A stretch of 64,000 nucleotides of DNA from Cacajao melanocephalus. Its lineage: Eukaryota > Chordata > Mammalia > Primates > Pitheciidae. The position numbers were made by a program, and so were the translations under genes. How positions within the stretch are numbered: position 1 is the stretch's first letter; the number at the start of each line of letters is the position of its first letter. The notes below the pieces were generated by a model. It made no database searches, was not told where the DNA came from, and saw nothing but the letters and a program-made list of their open reading frames with translations. Of the stretch, positions 61,345 through 64,000 are shown one piece after another. The stretch is taken from NCBI GenBank assembly GCA_963573385.1, contig CAUYLG010070416.1, positions 1 to 64,000 on the forward strand. The letters run 5' to 3'.

Positions 61345-61653
61345 TTTTGTTTTTTGTTTTTGTTTTGAGACAGGCTCTCACTCTCTCACCCAGGCTGGAG
61401 TGCAGTGGCGCAATCACGACGTACTGCAGCCTCGAACTCCCAGGCACGAGCGATCCTCCTGTCTCAGCATCCTGAGTGGCTGGAACTATAGGCATGGCGT
61501 GTACCACCACACCCAGATAATTTTTTTATTTTTTGTAGAGACAAGGCTTTATCGTGTTGCCCAGGCTGCTCTTGAACTCATGGGCTCAAGCGACCTGCCT
61601 GCCTCAGACTCCCAAAGTGTTGGGATTATAGGCATAAGCCTCTTCGCCCAGCC
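61345..61653 (-). mobile_element. Old Alu, full length
   Basis: TTTTGTTTTTTGTTTTTG tail region, AluJ-like body. 61167-61344 is unique. Confidence 0.9.
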
Positions 61654-61655
61654 TC

Positions 61656-61903
61656 ATTTTTTTTCTTTTTGAGACAAAGTCTTGCTCTGTCACCCAGGCT
61701 AGAGTGCAATGGTATGATCATGGCTCACTATAACTTCCGTCTCCCTGGTTCAAGCAATCTCCATCTAATTTTTTTGTATTTTTAGAAGAGATGGGTTTTT
61801 ACCATGTTGGATAGGCTGGTCTTGAACTCCTGACCACAAGTGATCTGCCCACCTCGGCCTCCCAAAGTGCTAGGATTACAGGCTTGAGCCACTGCACCCA
61901 GCT
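61656..61903 (-). mobile_element. Alu with internal deletion
   Basis: Right-arm text between AAGCAATCTCC and ATCTAATTTTT is missing. Confidence 0.9.
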
Positions 61904-62010
61904 GGCCTCTTTTTGAAGGTGCCAAGTAGCACGAACTGAAGAGCATAAAAAGACCCTCCTTCCCATCCAGTTTCCTCAGAACCAAAGATATCACCATTTA
62001 AAAAGTCAGC

Positions 62011-62470
<460 letters not shown>

Positions 62471-62602
62471 AGCCAGGCGCCGTGGCTCACACCTGTAATC
62501 CCAGCACTTTGGGAGGTTTTGGTGGGTGGATTGCTTGAGTCCAGGAGTTAAAGACCAGCCTGGGCAACATGGCAAGACCTCGTTTCTATTAAAAAAAAAA
62601 AA
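62471..62602 (+). mobile_element. Alu left monomer, third unit
   Basis: Left arm with 12-A tail, followed by AAAAAGTCAGC, the partner of the target copy at 62000. Confidence 0.9.
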
Positions 62603-62769
62603 GTCAGCATTCCCTTGGGTTAAGTATTTCCTCCTCCCTGTAGCCTCTGTTATAAATCCTCTCTTCCCCAGGGGCAGGGAGAGGGCCTGAGTGGAGTAGG
62701 CTAGGAAAGAGGCTAGAGGCGAACACTCAGGGATTCCTTCACCCACCCATTTATTTCTTCAACAAGCGT

Positions 62770-63398
<629 letters not shown>

Positions 63399-63409
63399 CC
63401 TCAGTTCAA

Positions 63410-64000
63410 ACGAGAATCTGCATTTTGAAGGCATGGAAATTGTGGAAGGCCTCCCTCAGACACTGTGAGAGTCTCAAGGTTCCCCAGGGTACTCTCTCAA
63501 GCTGTCCTTAGGGCAATCCCCTTGTCTCAGGTGTTAATCTGGACTCCAATTCAGACCAGAACCTTATGTGCTGAGCAACAGCTTCCAGCTGGGCCGGGTC
63601 CCGCATCCCAGCCTCTCTTTCCCTGCCTCTCGGCTCCGGCTCACCCCTCTCCAACATCTTGCCCAGTCAGGCACAGGATCTCCCCGTCCCTGAGGCCAGG
63701 AGAGTGTCCAGGGAGGAGTGGGAGGGACCACTCCAGAATGGGTACTCCACGCCAGCCCTCGAGCCAGTGCCATGGCATTTCTGTCCAGGTCGTGTTTCAG
63801 GATGCTTCGGAATTTGGCAGCAGGAAGCAGCCCTCATCAGCCTCAGGAGGGCCAGAGAAGGGGCCCAGACACAGAGAAGCATTCGACGTGGGGCCTTCAG
63901 ACCTCAGGACCCAGGAGCCAACGCCTCCAGCAAAACCAGGGTGAGCTGAGGGGATTCCCAGAGAATAGTTCCAGGAGAGAACCCCCAGTAGTAGCCCACC
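63410..64000. other. SPATA21 intron 1 or alternative 5' exon region
   Basis: Non-repetitive and open in two plus frames to about 63945. 63801-63940 is bounded by TGTTTCAG and GTGAGC, a possible exon. No match to the SPATA21 protein I remember. Confidence 0.35.

Overview
The window is primate nuclear DNA. It is packed with Alu elements of several ages (AluJ-, AluS- and AluY-like), together with older MIR, L2, L1, MaLR LTR and hAT relics, and it carries multi-exon genes with GT-AG introns. I recognise three genes: CROCC (rootletin, minus strand, partial), NECAP2 (minus strand, complete coding sequence) and the start of SPATA21 (plus strand). In human these lie in 1p36.13. The encoded proteins differ at about a dozen CROCC positions and several NECAP2 positions from the human proteins as I remember them. 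CROCC also lies directly downstream of NECAP2 in the same orientation, where I recall the human assembly having a CROCC pseudogene and segmental duplications. I therefore infer a non-human catarrhine (Old World monkey or ape) rather than human; no alignment was run.

Layout. 1-236 is an AT-rich satellite-like array. 2305-12164 holds the first eight coding exons of CROCC on the minus strand, all in frame with consensus splice sites; the gene runs off the left edge. Its third intron (4295-9699) contains a nested Alu and a degenerate GT-rich minisatellite; the others are ordinary Alu/MIR-bearing introns. 12165-12480 is the promoter-proximal segment, with a G-rich polypurine tract. 12.5-19.5 kb is repeat-rich. 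A strong CpG island with many GC boxes and a minus-strand splice donor lies at 19.56-20.27 kb and may be an upstream CROCC promoter. 20.7-30.4 kb is intergenic and mostly repeats.

NECAP2 occupies 30.4-49.0 kb on the minus strand: eight coding exons joining to 264 codons plus stop, a 3' UTR of about 1.2 kb with an AATAAA signal, and a GC-rich ETS-site promoter. Exon 7 carries a 9-bp tandem duplication, and exon 8 lacks two codons that I remember in human. From 49.1 kb rightwards the DNA is mainly Alu clusters, two antisense L1 fragments and a 4-kb sense L1 broken up by many insertions. The first coding exon of SPATA21 sits at 60112-60145 on the plus strand, head-to-head with NECAP2.

The genes do not form an operon-like unit. 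Rootletin builds the ciliary rootlet and centrosome linker, NECAP2 works in clathrin/AP-mediated trafficking, and SPATA21 is an EF-hand protein linked to spermatogenesis. I found no undescribed system. The most useful observations are the intact tandem NECAP2-CROCC arrangement, the NECAP2 C-terminal length changes, a local duplication inside CROCC, and several datable nested-transposon structures with visible target-site duplications (TSDs).
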